Origin: CAJQPP01 sp041747075
Lineage (GTDB): Bacteria; Planctomycetota; Planctomycetia; Pirellulales; Pirellulaceae
Assembly (NCBI GenBank): GCA_041747075.1
Contig: JBGTFW010000229.1
Location: 1-8,017, forward strand
Length of the DNA: 8,017 nt
Reading direction: 5' to 3'
Positions 1 to 5,772 of this stretch are shown here, piece after piece. The translations under genes were made by a program, and so were the position numbers. The notes below the pieces were generated by a model. The model searched no databases, was not told the origin of the DNA, and saw only the letters and a program-made list of their open reading frames with translations. Positions within the stretch are counted from its first letter, which is position 1. Each line of letters starts with the position of its first letter.

Positions 1-1
1 A

Positions 2-244
2 CGGATCGCGGCTGCCGGCGGACAAGTCGTCGCGCGGTGCGGCGTTCCGCGTCACATGGTTATTTCGGGGCAGGGCGAATTTCTCGCGATCGACGCCGTG
101 CGGGGTATTGCCCCGGACGCCCGGGTGCATTCACTGAGCCGTTGGCTGGACGCCGACCATTCGAGTTGTGCTCCGGCGGTGGCAGTCGCGCATCTGCTCG
201 CCCAGGGTTCCAGGGCCGTCGAACGCGGAGCCAACAGGAAATAA
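2..244 (+). CDS. C-terminal fragment of a probable H4MPT-linked C1-transfer pathway protein (ASKHA ATPase, MfnF-like)
   Basis: An open frame enters from the left edge and ends at TAA 242-244, giving 80 visible codons; the start lies outside the window. The tail reads like the C-terminus of the hydantoinase/MfnF-like family annotated as H4MPT-linked C1 transfer pathway protein. It has a small-residue turn (VISGQGEFLA, about residues 20-29 of the fragment), then a segment with SLSRWLD and a Ser-Cys-Ala-Pro-Ala stretch followed by an alanine-rich helix (AVAVAHLLAQ). In archaea the family member MfnF joins two methanofuran precursors; bacterial members sit among formaldehyde-oxidation genes. The assignment rests on a remembered family pattern over a short fragment and no upstream active-site region is visible. 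Another sugar-kinase/actin-fold protein is possible. Confidence 0.5.
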   Translation, partial: RIAAAGGQVVARCGVPRHMVISGQGEFLAIDAVRGIAPDARVHSLSRWLDADHSSCAPAVAVAHLLAQGSRAVERGANRK

Positions 245-262
245 CGGCCTTGGAAGGCCGTT
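243..262. repeat. Perfect inverted repeat (hairpin) overlapping the stop codon
   Basis: The arms aacggcctt (243-251) and aaggccgtt (254-262) are exact reverse complements around GG, so an RNA would form about eight pairs with a short loop. The left arm begins inside the TAA of the preceding gene. No T-run follows on either strand (gtaccgcg to the right), so it is not a classical intrinsic terminator, although it could protect the 3' end. Its core (TGGAAGG flanked by self-complementary GC) resembles the hairpin at 6494-6508, which suggests a dispersed small repeat family. That relation is an inference from two copies only. Confidence 0.6.
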
Positions 263-295
263 GTACCGCGAAGTGCAACATCGGTTTGCACGATC

Positions 296-672
296 TTACC
301 CGCCGTCGTCTCCGGAGTCTTTTTCATACGAATTGTCACAGTCCGCATCAGCAAAACAAGCCGGAGTAGCCGGAGAAGAACAAGCCGGAACGCGCCCCCA
401 TACCGCTCCGCCCTCGAATCCGTTGCGCACGATTGTCGACGAATGGCATCCCTTGTCATGACGATTGCGCCCTGGTTGTCCGGAAACGCCGAGTCCCGAA
501 TCTCCATGTTCGAAGCGTCAATTTCCAGCGCGAACAGCGTCGCGAATTCTGAAAACTGACTCGATTCAATCATGACGTTTTCGGCGACGAGGGAGGGCCC
601 AACAAACGCTTCAACGCCCGCGCGTCGAAAGCCTTGGCGGCTTCCGCTACGAATGCGACCTTCGCGGTCCAC
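296..672 (-). pseudogene. Remnant of a parallel beta-helix protein, broken by a frameshift
   Basis: On the minus strand from about 620 to 450 one frame reads like a right-handed beta-helix. Two coils are visible: AENVMIESSQFSEF (about 585-544) and SNMEIRDSAFPDNQGAIV (about 513-462). After about 450 that frame loses this character and later runs antisense into the gene at 2-244. A second frame, starting at 448, continues the pattern (HSSTIVRNGFEGGAVWG). It then has a Ser/Pro/Cys-rich and acidic tail (DCDNSYEKDSGDDGG) and ends at TAA 298-296. The distance between the isoleucines of successive coils across the frame change is about 23 residues, which fits one coil. There is no credible start: the only upstream in-frame option is GTG 672, and the frame is closed by a stop at 694-696. 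The piece lies just beyond the terminator of the PDZ gene. A sequencing error rather than decay is possible. The 5' limit is uncertain. Confidence 0.4.
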
Positions 673-697
673 CCTCCGGATCCAGCCGATCCATCAC

Positions 698-727
698 AAA
701 AAACGGAAGGCCGCAAGGGCTTTCCGT
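698..727 (-). terminator. Intrinsic (Rho-independent) terminator of the PDZ-protein gene
   Basis: Positions 703-712 (acggaaggcc) and 718-727 (ggctttccgt) form a 10-bp stem with one G-T pair around a 5-nt loop (713-717). Read on the minus strand, the stem is followed at once by a run of T (complement of the A-run 698-703). It lies about 70 nt after the stop codon at 797-799. The order stop, hairpin, T-run on one strand is what an intrinsic terminator needs. Confidence 0.85.
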
Positions 728-754
728 CAATCAATCATTGCGAATGCCGCGACA

Positions 755-778
755 TTGATCGAATCGCGATTCGATCAA
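755..778. repeat. Perfect 24-bp palindrome
   Basis: The half-site ttgatcgaatcg (755-766) is followed directly by its exact reverse complement (767-778), with no spacer. It lies between the stop codon of the PDZ gene and its terminator. The inner part, cgaatcgcgattcg, shares cgaatcgcg with the direct repeats at 2408-2438 upstream of msrA. It could bind a symmetric dimeric protein or form a second 3' hairpin. No function can be assigned from sequence alone. Confidence 0.7.
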
Positions 779-796
779 CGCGAACTCAAGCGACGA

Positions 797-1531
797 TCAG
801 GAACCGTCCGAATCGGTATCTGGCTCAATGCCGTCTTCAGGTGACTCATCGTTCGTCGATTCATCCTTCGTCGATTCGTCCTTCATCGATTCGTCAGCCT
901 TGGACTGGTCAGGCTTTTCGGCGCGAGCCTTTTCCAGTTGGTCGCGAAGCTGCTTGAGTTCCGTTTCAAGCGCCTCAATCCGTTTCAGGATTTGCTCTTC
1001 GCTTGCCCCGGTTCCCGCGCGAATTGACGGAGAGACCAACACCGTTGGATTTTCACTGGAGACCTTCGCAAGCTCCTTGCTGGAGATCAGCGAGACCTGG
1101 ACTTCTTCCTCGCTTCCGGCGCGAATGCGAAGGACCGTGATTGAATCGCCGGGCTTCTTGTTGGCAATAATCCGCTCGATGTCCATCGGCTGGCGGACAT
1201 CGGTCCCGTCGATTTTGGTGATAAAGTCACCCGTGCGGAAATCCTCGTACAGCGGTCCATTGGTGTGAACCGCATGAACGAACAAGCCGTTTTGCCCAGG
1301 GAAAAATGTCCCGCCAATCTGCGCGACGTCTTCCTGGTCGACTTGCGGCGCGGTGTCCGCTTTCTGTTCTGGTTCCTGTTGAGCGTCCTGCGCGGAAGGT
1401 TTTTCCTGATCGACAACGCTATTTTCGGGGGGAAGCGGATTGTCCCTCTCCGGATTCTCCTGGGCCGTCACCGGTGCAACTGACCAACCAACCATCAGAA
1501 GAATCGTGAAAGCAAGAAAGTTTTTTTTCAT
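797..1531 (-). CDS. Secreted PDZ-domain protein with coiled coil and acidic repeat tail
   Basis: 244 aa. ATG at 1531-1529 is chosen because GGAG lies 8 nt upstream and the next residues form a signal peptide: MKKN, a hydrophobic core (residues 5-19) and a likely cleavage site after VTA (residue 23). Residues 24-68 are a Pro/Glu/Asp/Gln-rich linker. Residues 70-148 resemble a PDZ domain, with a short carboxylate-loop region (FPGQNGLFV), the turn GDFITKIDGTDV typical of PDZ domains, and a final strand ITVLRIRAG. Residues 177-206 predict a coiled coil with leucine heptads. Residues 212-231 are pentapeptide repeats of the DES(T/M)(K/N) type, and the end is acidic. There is no protease triad, so it is not a DegP-like enzyme; a periplasmic or surface adaptor is more likely. 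The gene lies downstream of msrA on the same strand with a 282-bp gap, so it probably has its own promoter. The exact role is unknown. Confidence 0.85.
   Translation of the reverse strand: MKKNFLAFTILLMVGWSVAPVTAQENPERDNPLPPENSVVDQEKPSAQDAQQEPEQKADTAPQVDQEDVAQIGGTFFPGQNGLFVHAVHTNGPLYEDFRTGDFITKIDGTDVRQPMDIERIIANKKPGDSITVLRIRAGSEEEVQVSLISSKELAKVSSENPTVLVSPSIRAGTGASEEQILKRIEALETELKQLRDQLEKARAEKPDQSKADESMKDESTKDESTNDESPEDGIEPDTDSDGS
843..895 (-). repeat. 15-bp tandem repeat in the PDZ-protein tail
   Basis: About three and a half imperfect 15-bp units begin at 843, 858, 873 and 888 (for example gattcatccttcgtc and gattcgtccttcatc). They encode the pentapeptides of the acidic tail. The unit is in frame, so copy-number change would lengthen or shorten the tail without breaking the gene. 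Confidence 0.8.
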
Positions 1532-1583
1532 TGTTTGTCTCCATGAAATAGAAAAGGTTTGTTTGCGAACCATCGCCGTCGTT

Positions 1584-1612
1584 ATTGTGCGGTGGCGTGC
1601 GCCCGAATGCAA
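1584..1612 (-). promoter_or_regulatory. Possible sigma-70-type promoter of the PDZ-protein gene
   Basis: On the minus strand TTGCAT (1612-1607) and CACAAT (1589-1584) are separated by 17 nt, about 50 nt before the start codon at 1531. The match is 3 of 6 and 4 of 6 to the consensus, so this is a candidate only. A 6-bp inverted repeat, gacgtt-gaaac-aacgtc (1657-1673), lies just upstream and could be an operator. The rest of the 1532-1813 gap holds no gene I can support. Confidence 0.3.
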
Positions 1613-1813
1613 GAAAATTTCCAGCGAAGAAATTGAAATATTCACACCAGCGAAAAGACGTTGAAACAACGTCCGCATTGACGAGGCAGGTTGCCCGGTT
1701 TTCCCAATCGTTACACCTTGCCAACTCGCGTCTCAACACGTTGGGAAGAGGGACCGCGGATTTCGGGGATTAGCGCAGATTGTTTCGGCGAACAGAATTC
1801 GTCCATAGGCAAA

Positions 1814-2380
1814 CTACTTCGTGGCCCCGGACTTCAGGTCGTCGGCAAAGACCTTGCGGAACTTTTCCAGCTTTGGAATGATGTTCGCGCGGCAATAGGG
1901 CTGGCCGCCATTGTTGGCAAAGTAGTTCTGGTGGTAGTCCTCGGCGGGCCAAAAGGTTGTGGCCCGGGAAATCTCGGTGACAACGGGGCTGGAAAATGCT
2001 CCCGATTCGTCAAACTTTTTCCTCAAGGACTCGGCAAGTTCCTTTTGCTCCTCGTTGTGGTAAAAGACCACGCTCCGGTACTGCGATCCCGAGTCGAAAC
2101 CCTGGCGGTTGAGCGTGGTGGGATCGTGCGTTCCCCAGAAAACCTCCAGCAGTTTCCCGAACCGAACGCGTGCGGGGTCAAAGTGGATCTGGATGACTTC
2201 AGCGTGCCCCGTGCGACCCGAACAGACTTGTTCGTAAGTCGGATTTTTAAGGCTCCCGCCCATGTAACCGGACTCGACCGATTCGACGCCGTCGAGTTCA
2301 AGGAAAACGGCTTCCACACACCAAAAACACCCCGCGCCGAAAGTGGCGACGCCTTTTTCATCCGAATCATTCACGTCCAC
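1814..2380 (-). CDS. msrA: Peptide methionine-(S)-S-oxide reductase MsrA
   Basis: 188 aa, a normal length for the family. MsrA reduces the S-epimer of methionine sulfoxide in proteins and free methionine, with thioredoxin as the usual electron donor, and this copy should act in the cytoplasm since no signal peptide is seen. The catalytic motif GCFWC is at residues 17-21 (nucleophile Cys18), followed by Glu23. GYMGG (38-42), GHAEV (59-63), HDPTTLNRQG (85-94), DSGSQYRS (96-103) and EDYHQNYF (147-154) are all in the expected order. A likely resolving cysteine is Cys163 in QPYC. The GTG at 2380 gives the longest frame, but GGAG lies only 3 nt before it. The in-frame GTG at 2374 has a better 9-nt spacing and may be the true start. 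No MsrB domain is fused and no msrB gene is in the window. The stop is TAG at 1816-1814. Confidence 0.97.
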   Translation of the reverse strand: MDVNDSDEKGVATFGAGCFWCVEAVFLELDGVESVESGYMGGSLKNPTYEQVCSGRTGHAEVIQIHFDPARVRFGKLLEVFWGTHDPTTLNRQGFDSGSQYRSVVFYHNEEQKELAESLRKKFDESGAFSSPVVTEISRATTFWPAEDYHQNYFANNGGQPYCRANIIPKLEKFRKVFADDLKSGATK

Positions 2381-2407
2381 ATTCTCCGTTCCTGAATTGC
2401 CCGGTCA

Positions 2408-2458
2408 TCGCGAATCGCGGCTCCCTCGCGAATCGCGGGCCGCGACAACCATGTTGTC
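2408..2458. promoter_or_regulatory. Direct repeats and a dyad upstream of msrA, possible operator
   Basis: The 13-mer tcgcgaatcgcgg occurs twice, at 2408-2420 and 2426-2438, with starts 18 bp apart. Each copy is nearly palindromic (CGCGAATCGCG). Just beyond, gacaac-cat-gttgtc (2444-2458) is a perfect dyad with 6-bp arms. All three lie 28-78 bp upstream of the msrA start and so within or near its promoter. Paired sites and a dyad suggest regulator binding. The regulator is unknown and no binding family is recognised. Confidence 0.35.
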
Positions 2459-2600
2459 CATTCATAATTTACGCCGACGAGACAGGAAAGGGGACCACGC
2501 CGGTGTCAGCCACCGCGGTTCCGGTCGAGTCGACAATGGGGAGTCTGTTGCGGCATGCCGACCAGGAGTTGACAATGGTTGCGTCGACGACGATGGCCCG

Positions 2601-2640
2601 GTGCACCGCGGCGGTGCACCGCAGCGGTGCGCCGCGGCAC
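2601..2640. repeat. Three tandem 13-bp GC-rich units forming a strong hairpin
   Basis: Units gtgcaccgcggcg (2601-2613), gtgcaccgcagcg (2614-2626) and gtgcgccgcggca (2627-2639) follow head to tail. They can fold on themselves: gcaccgc pairs with gcggtgc across a single A, and the flanking ccgcggc pairs with gccgcgg after a GGT bulge. The element ends about 55 nt before the start codon at 2695 and would lie in the 5' leader if transcription starts upstream of it. No T-run follows. Confidence 0.6.
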
Positions 2641-2694
2641 AAGCGGGTCGTTCCTGGAAATCCCTTGTTTTGCTGACACTCTGAGGTACACGCG

Positions 2695-2997
2695 ATGTCC
2701 GATTCCGCCCTCTCCCGATATGTTGAAATCAAGCAACAGATCGCCGCACTTGAAGAAGAACTGGACAGTTTGAAGGAGGGTGTCTTCACGGAGGTCGATG
2801 CTCGCGGGGGCGAAATTGCCAACGAATCGTTCGTGATTCGCAGTTACAAACAACCGAAATACAGGTTCTCGCAGACTTACGAAGCAAAAAACAACGAGCT
2901 GAAGGAAATGAAAAAACAGGAAATCGATGACGGAACCGCGGTCATCGACGGCTACTCGGAATTCGTAAAGCTGAACCTGAAGAAGAACGCAGGATAG
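2695..2997 (+). CDS. Small coiled-coil protein of unknown function
   Basis: 100 aa. ATG 2695 has GAGG 8 nt upstream, which supports this start. I do not recognise the family. Residues 8-33 (RYVEIKQQIAALEEELDSLK and following) have heptad spacing and should form a coiled coil. Residues 45-60 look like a short beta hairpin (ESFVIRS, KYRFSQ). Residues 60-82 form a second charged helix (KNNELKEMKKQEID). The tail is basic, with VKLNLKK. There is no signal peptide, cysteine or membrane segment, so it is probably soluble and cytoplasmic. It is flanked by a 314-bp gap on the left and a 215-bp gap on the right, so it is probably a single-gene unit. Good Shine-Dalgarno spacing and protein-like composition argue that it is real. 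Confidence 0.75.
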   Translation: MSDSALSRYVEIKQQIAALEEELDSLKEGVFTEVDARGGEIANESFVIRSYKQPKYRFSQTYEAKNNELKEMKKQEIDDGTAVIDGYSEFVKLNLKKNAG

Positions 2998-3212
2998 AGA
3001 CTTTCACGAATGCGCTGATCGCAAGGGCCTGCAACGTTCTCATATTGGAAATTTTTCGAATCACGTTCATGAAAAAGGTTGTCAACTGGCGCGGCCCGAA
3101 TAGACTCGGTTCCCGGAGCGCGAACAGGTTGGTTGCCTTGCTCCGAATCACGACAGCCCGATTGTTGATTTACCCTTGCGAACAAGTGGACATTCCTGGC
3201 ACTGGCACGACC

Positions 3213-3770
3213 ATGGATCAAGTCGATCAACTATTGCGAAACGCCCGACTTCGCGACGAAATTGAACCCTTCGTCGACGAATCGATCGCGATGCTCGATT
3301 CGCGACGACTGCCGATCGACGTTGAAAACGAGTTTCTGGAATCGATGCTCGATTGGGAACGGTCACCAGTCTTGCCGATCAGCCAGTGGTTCGATCCGGA
3401 GTTGCAGTTGCCGGCACCGGATACGCTGGATGACGGGAGACTGCATGGCGAACTGGTGGTGGCCGTCAAACGGCTCCATGACCGGCAAATCGTCCTGGAA
3501 TTCACTGACCATTTGTCGGATCGCGAGCTGTATTGCCTGATCCTCCGCGACATTCTCCCGGCTCAGGAAAAAAGGCTTCGCGCGGGACGCCAGTGGCTTC
3601 GCTGGCAATGCCTCGACGCGGAAACCGACGCGGCGATCTGGCTGGCGTTTTACGCCGATGACGATCAGCGCGATGACTGGCTGGCGGAACACGGGGGGAG
3701 GTTGCCGCCGCGCCGAATTCCCCCATTTCCGCGATTTCTGCCCGCCAGGCCGGACCAGGCGTCGTTCTAG
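3213..3770 (+). CDS. Conserved-looking hypothetical protein, 185 aa
   Basis: The frame is open upstream to a TTG at 3045. ATG 3213 (MDQVDQLLRN) is preferred because composition before it does not look like protein and the residues after it form a regular acidic helix. No clear Shine-Dalgarno site precedes it. Residues 1-50 are helical and acidic. Residues 74-110 contain the alternation LHGELVVAVKRLHDRQIVLEF, suggesting a mixed alpha/beta fold. Residues 128-156 are Trp-rich (QWLRWQCLD, AIWLAFYADDD). The tail (163-181) is Pro/Arg-rich with PPFPRFLPARP. There is no signal peptide or membrane span. I do not recognise a named family and no catalytic motif is visible. It precedes the polysaccharide cluster but is separated from it by 412 bp, so a joint function is not supported. 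Confidence 0.7.
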   Translation: MDQVDQLLRNARLRDEIEPFVDESIAMLDSRRLPIDVENEFLESMLDWERSPVLPISQWFDPELQLPAPDTLDDGRLHGELVVAVKRLHDRQIVLEFTDHLSDRELYCLILRDILPAQEKRLRAGRQWLRWQCLDAETDAAIWLAFYADDDQRDDWLAEHGGRLPPRRIPPFPRFLPARPDQASF

Positions 3771-3784
3771 AGGCGTCGTTCCAG
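3757..3784. repeat. 14-bp tandem duplication spanning a stop codon
   Basis: The unit aggcgtcgttctag (3757-3770) is followed at once by aggcgtcgttccag (3771-3784), one mismatch apart. The first copy includes the TAG stop of the 185-aa gene. The second copy carries CAG in place of TAG and lies outside the reading frame. It looks like a small slip-strand duplication. Confidence 0.7.
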
Positions 3785-3810
3785 AGTTCTGGAAAGGCGC
3801 CGAACCGTCC

Positions 3811-3850
3811 GGTCGGCGTCGATCGGAACAAGCCGACCACGAGAGTGGTC
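3811..3850 (+). other. Two overlapping, mutually exclusive hairpins
   Basis: Ggtcggc (3811-3817) pairs with gccgacc (3832-3838). Gaccac (3835-3840) pairs with gtggtc (3845-3850) across a GAGA tetraloop. Both need positions 3835-3838, so only one can form at a time. No T-run follows either, so neither is a standard terminator. It may act at the 3' end of the preceding transcript. Confidence 0.4.
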
Positions 3851-3945
3851 TGGCGAATCTCAATGTGCAGGGTGCGATTGGATCGGTTGCAATCACGTCT
3901 CGGCACGCGGATCGGCGTTTTGACCGGGGAATTTGCGATCGTCGG

Positions 3946-3973
3946 TTGCAAACGTTCAAATCGGGGTTACACT
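3946..3973 (+). promoter_or_regulatory. Candidate promoter for the polysaccharide cluster
   Basis: TTGCAA (3946-3951) and TACACT (3968-3973) are separated by 16 nt. Each matches the sigma-70 consensus at four of six positions. The start codon of the co-polymerase gene is 210 nt downstream, so the leader would be long. This is the best pair I found in the gap, but it is not proven. Confidence 0.3.
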
Positions 3974-4182
3974 GCTGTTCTGCGCGAAAAAAAATCCCTC
4001 CGGAAGCGCAAGCCCGTGGTCGCGCAGGAATTCCCAACCTGTGTTAACCACCCATCCTGCATGGATTGTCGCCGATTTCGGCATCAGTTCACGCAACCAG
4101 ACTTTGCCGGGACGTTTGGCTCCCCATCGCCAGCCAACCGGTCGCATCCCGATTCGCAACCAGATTTTCGCCAGAGATCGCC

Positions 4183-5742
4183 ATGGCCGCTTCGTCTCAA
4201 CGTACGATTTCACTTGGTCAACTCTTTCAGGCAGCCAACAACCACAAGTTGCCTGGTATCGTTACGTTGATTGCCGTTTTCGGGATGGTCGTCGCGGTTT
4301 GGGTATTGTTGCCGCGGAAGTACGGCTCGGAGGGCCGATTGTTTGTTCAGATCGGGCGTGCGAATCTCGGTTTGAACAACGCACCGGACGACTCGCGCGG
4401 CATTTCGATTCAGGACACGCGGGAGACGGAAATCCTGTCGGTCGCGGAGCTTATCAAGTCGTATGACTTGCTCGGTGCGGTCGTTGACGAGATTGGTTCC
4501 GCGAGGATTCTCGCCAACTCGTGGATGTTTCCGGACATTGACGGTTTGCGACGGCGTTTCACCGGCGGCCCAGCGTCCGGCGATTCGTTGGGGGAATACT
4601 CGTCCGCTGAGTACGACCGATTGCGAACGCGTGAGCGCGCCATCGAACTACTTGAGCGCGAGATTGACGTCTGGAGCGAGAAGAAGACATCGGTGATCAG
4701 CGTTTATTGCACGGCGGCAACGCCTCCACTCGCGCAGCAGGTCGTCGACCTGGTGATGGAGAAAGCCCGGGAAAAGCACGTCGCCATCCACTCGGCGAGT
4801 CGCTCGCGGAATTTTTTCGATCGGGAACTTGAGCGGCAACAGGAAGAGCTTGCATCCGCCGAAAAGGCCCTCGCGGAATTCCGCACCGGGCACAAGATCC
4901 TCTCGATCGAGCAGGCGCGAAACATTCTCGACGGCGTGATCGAGAAGCTTGAGAATCAGCGCGTCGACGTCGACGTCGACCTGGACCAGTCGCTGGCGCG
5001 GATCGGGGAACTGAGCGAACAGTTGCGTCAGGTGAGCAAGCAACTGGAGATGCCGACGCGCGGCTTGCAAAGCGAATCGACCGAAGGTGCCCACATCCGC
5101 TTGTACGAACGGATAGGCGAAAAGGCCCGGTTACGGGCCAAATACTCGTCGGAACATCCGAAAATTTCGGAAATTGACGCTGAAATCGAGGCCCTCCAGA
5201 CCGAAATCGCCGCGCTTCCCATCGTCCGGGAGGAGTCGGCGCTCGTTCAGAACCCCGTCTATGAACAACTCAAGGTCGAATTGGCCCTTGAGGAGTCCCG
5301 CGCCCGCTCGCTTGAGGGCCGCCGCGACGAGGTCGAAACGAAATACGGCGGTGCCATGGAAGAGCTAACCCGATTGAATGGACTGGAACTGCAATCGGCG
5401 GCCCTGCAACGGGCGATTGACGTTGCCAGTCAGGAATTCAGCATTTACGCCCGCAAGCGAGGAGAGGCGCGTGTCGTCGACCAGCTCGACCAACATTCGA
5501 TTTCGGACGTCGTCATTGCGCAGCCCGCTTCGCTTGTCCTCAAGCGACAAAGCCCGAAGGGGAGTGTGATGCTGCCGATCGGTTTTGCGTTTGCCGGTTT
5601 CGCAGCGTTGTTTGTCACACTCCTGGCGGACCGCAAGAACCTTTCCGGACTTTCGACCCCCGAAGAGGTCGAGGAAGCCCTCCAAATCCCCGTGTTGGTG
5701 TCGATTCCGCGCGTGCATTCGTCACGTCTCCCCGTTCACTAG
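4183..5742 (+). CDS. Wzz/GumC-like polysaccharide co-polymerase (chain-length determinant, no kinase domain)
   Basis: 519 aa from ATG 4183; the Shine-Dalgarno match is weak. It is an inner-membrane protein that sets polymer length and links export to a cytoplasmic partner in Wzy-type capsule or exopolysaccharide pathways. Transmembrane helix 1 is at about 24-43 (LPGIVTLIAVFGMVVAVWVL), followed by the Wzz-type strand KYGSEGRLFVQIGR (47-60). A long periplasmic region predicts coiled coils at about 211-290 and 330-405, with the usual NPVYEQLKVEL segment at 357-367. The GNVR-like region ends with SDVVIAQPAS (441-450), then transmembrane helix 2 at about 462-481. The cytoplasmic tail (482-519) has the typical STPEEVEEALQIPVLVSIPR and stops there, where a Wzc-type protein would continue into a kinase. 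The ATPase-like partner is instead encoded by the next gene 30 bp downstream, as in CpsC/CpsD pairs. The proline-rich stretch before helix 2 is reduced. Confidence 0.92.
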   Translation: MAASSQRTISLGQLFQAANNHKLPGIVTLIAVFGMVVAVWVLLPRKYGSEGRLFVQIGRANLGLNNAPDDSRGISIQDTRETEILSVAELIKSYDLLGAVVDEIGSARILANSWMFPDIDGLRRRFTGGPASGDSLGEYSSAEYDRLRTRERAIELLEREIDVWSEKKTSVISVYCTAATPPLAQQVVDLVMEKAREKHVAIHSASRSRNFFDRELERQQEELASAEKALAEFRTGHKILSIEQARNILDGVIEKLENQRVDVDVDLDQSLARIGELSEQLRQVSKQLEMPTRGLQSESTEGAHIRLYERIGEKARLRAKYSSEHPKISEIDAEIEALQTEIAALPIVREESALVQNPVYEQLKVELALEESRARSLEGRRDEVETKYGGAMEELTRLNGLELQSAALQRAIDVASQEFSIYARKRGEARVVDQLDQHSISDVVIAQPASLVLKRQSPKGSVMLPIGFAFAGFAALFVTLLADRKNLSGLSTPEEVEEALQIPVLVSIPRVHSSRLPVH

Positions 5743-5772
5743 TGCTCGACCCCGTCACGCCAGACAGTCACC

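Larger units (their letters stand above)
2381..2694. other. Divergent intergenic region between msrA and the 100-aa gene
   Basis: These 314 bp separate two divergently transcribed genes and must contain at least the start signals of both. I see no credible gene inside it on either strand. It holds a 13-bp direct repeat, a 6-bp-arm dyad and a GC-rich 13-bp tandem repeat, listed separately. A GGAG for msrA lies at its left edge and GAGG (8 nt before ATG 2695) at its right edge. No promoter with both elements close to consensus was found. Confidence 0.6.
3771..4182. other. 412-bp intergenic region before the polysaccharide cluster
   Basis: No credible gene is seen on either strand; open frames here lack protein-like composition. 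The region holds two mutually exclusive hairpins and a candidate promoter, listed separately. An in-frame extension of the next gene back to ATG 4066 exists, but its 39 extra residues do not look like the Wzz-type N-terminus. If transcription begins near 3980, the cluster would have a leader of about 200 nt. Confidence 0.55.

Noticed and set aside
52..672. Minus-strand open frame of 206 codons taken as one intact gene
   Set aside because: Only its first part looks like protein. The rest is antisense to the tail of the gene at 2-244 and has poor composition, so the region is treated as a frameshifted remnant instead.
1531..1678. N-terminal extension of the PDZ protein to 1678
   Set aside because: The extension does not read as a signal peptide, whereas the ATG at 1531 has both GGAG and a complete signal peptide.
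2569..2597. Perfect TTGACA at 2569-2574 as a promoter of the 100-aa gene
   Set aside because: No sequence near TATAAT lies 16-18 nt downstream.
3363..4037. Minus-strand open frame of 224 codons
   Set aside because: Arg/Pro-rich composition without domain features, overlapping the 185-aa gene; a shadow frame.
3956..4213. Minus-strand 85-codon frame before the co-polymerase gene
   Set aside because: Trp/Arg-rich without recognisable domains, and it overlaps the start of a well-supported gene on the other strand.
4963..4980. Triple gtcgac repeat
   Set aside because: It simply encodes alternating Val-Asp in the co-polymerase coiled-coil region and has no evident separate role.
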